A DNA stretch of 64,000 nt from an uncultured Alteromonadaceae bacterium (GTDB taxonomy: Bacteria > Pseudomonadota > Gammaproteobacteria > Enterobacterales > Alteromonadaceae). The notes under the pieces are model-generated. The model searched no databases and had not been told where the DNA came from. It was given only the letters and a program-made list of their open reading frames with translations. Location: positions 119,862-183,861 of the forward strand of contig CANLWS010000014.1 of assembly GCA_947494925.1 (NCBI GenBank). Direction: 5' to 3'. The first letter of the stretch is position 1. Each line of letters starts with the position of its first letter. Both the position numbers and the translations under genes were made by a program. Below, in pieces: positions 63,927 through 64,000 of this stretch.

Positions 63927-64000
63927 GGAGTGGTAGTTCAGTTGGTTAGAATACCGGCCTGTCACGCCGGGGGTCGCGGGTTCGAGTCCCGTCCACTCCG
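63927..64000 (+). tRNA. tRNA-Asp (anticodon GTC), second copy, cut by window end
   Basis: 74 bases identical to the first copy up to the discriminator; the CCA end lies beyond the window. It starts 29 bases after the first, so both are processed from one precursor; more copies may follow. Confidence 0.95.

Overview
The window looks like chromosomal DNA of a marine gammaproteobacterium of the Alteromonadales (Glaciecola/Paraglaciecola/Aliiglaciecola-like). The evidence is the AT-leaning composition, the many TonB-dependent receptors, the MalA-type maltose transporter, a Pla-1/cef-type lipase, and gene neighbourhoods shared with E. coli and relatives (elyC-cmoM, rlmI-acylphosphatase, rnhA-dnaQ-tRNA-Asp, yciK near sohB). 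The genus is inference; no rRNA is present.

Layout. (1) 0.3-6 kb holds halogen chemistry: a vanadium-dependent haloperoxidase with a GlyGly-CTERM-like tail, a CRTAC1-type FG-GAP/UnbV lipoprotein and a flavin-dependent tryptophan-halogenase family protein. The last two lie downstream of a large TonB receptor, behind a terminator-like hairpin. (2) 6-28.6 kb is a starch/maltodextrin utilisation locus: TonB receptor, four-module surface starch-binding lipoprotein, esterase, GH31, orphan sugar-binding protein, GH97, MFS maltose transporter, GH13 lipoprotein and a LacI-family regulator. A shared palindromic operator (TGAATACGTATKCA type) lies in three of its promoter regions, and a related site precedes the haloperoxidase. 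Proposed flow: the lipoproteins bind and cut starch at the surface, the TonB receptor imports oligosaccharides, GH97 and GH31 make glucose and maltose in the periplasm, the MFS carrier imports them, and the LacI protein senses the sugar.

(3) Inside that locus, at 12.7-17.2 kb, is a cassette unrelated to starch: an SGNH/GDSL hydrolase divergent from carbamoyltransferase, SxtJ-family and 50-residue DUF5989 genes. The family set matches sxtI, sxtJ, sxtK and sxtL of cyanobacterial saxitoxin clusters, without any other toxin gene here. It is bracketed by an intact esterase gene and a decayed copy of the same esterase, which suggests how it came to sit there.

(4) 28.9-35.4 kb holds housekeeping and envelope genes (glnS, yciK, a lipase, sohB). 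(5) 35.7-43.3 kb is a cell-surface signalling block: an ECF sigma factor and a FecR regulator between two paralogous TonB receptors, only the second having the signalling N-terminal domain. (6) 43.4-64 kb is mostly conserved housekeeping: sixA, a non-coding array of about 160-bp repeats, M2 dipeptidase, Nif3, elyC/cmoM, glutathione peroxidase, FapA-type protein, sbcB, dodecin, CBS protein, hrpA, PilZ, rlmI, acylphosphatase, quinone oxidoreductase, rnhA/dnaQ, a TIGR03503-type membrane protein and two tandem tRNA-Asp genes, the last cut by the window edge.

All assignments come from reading motifs; no database search was possible.
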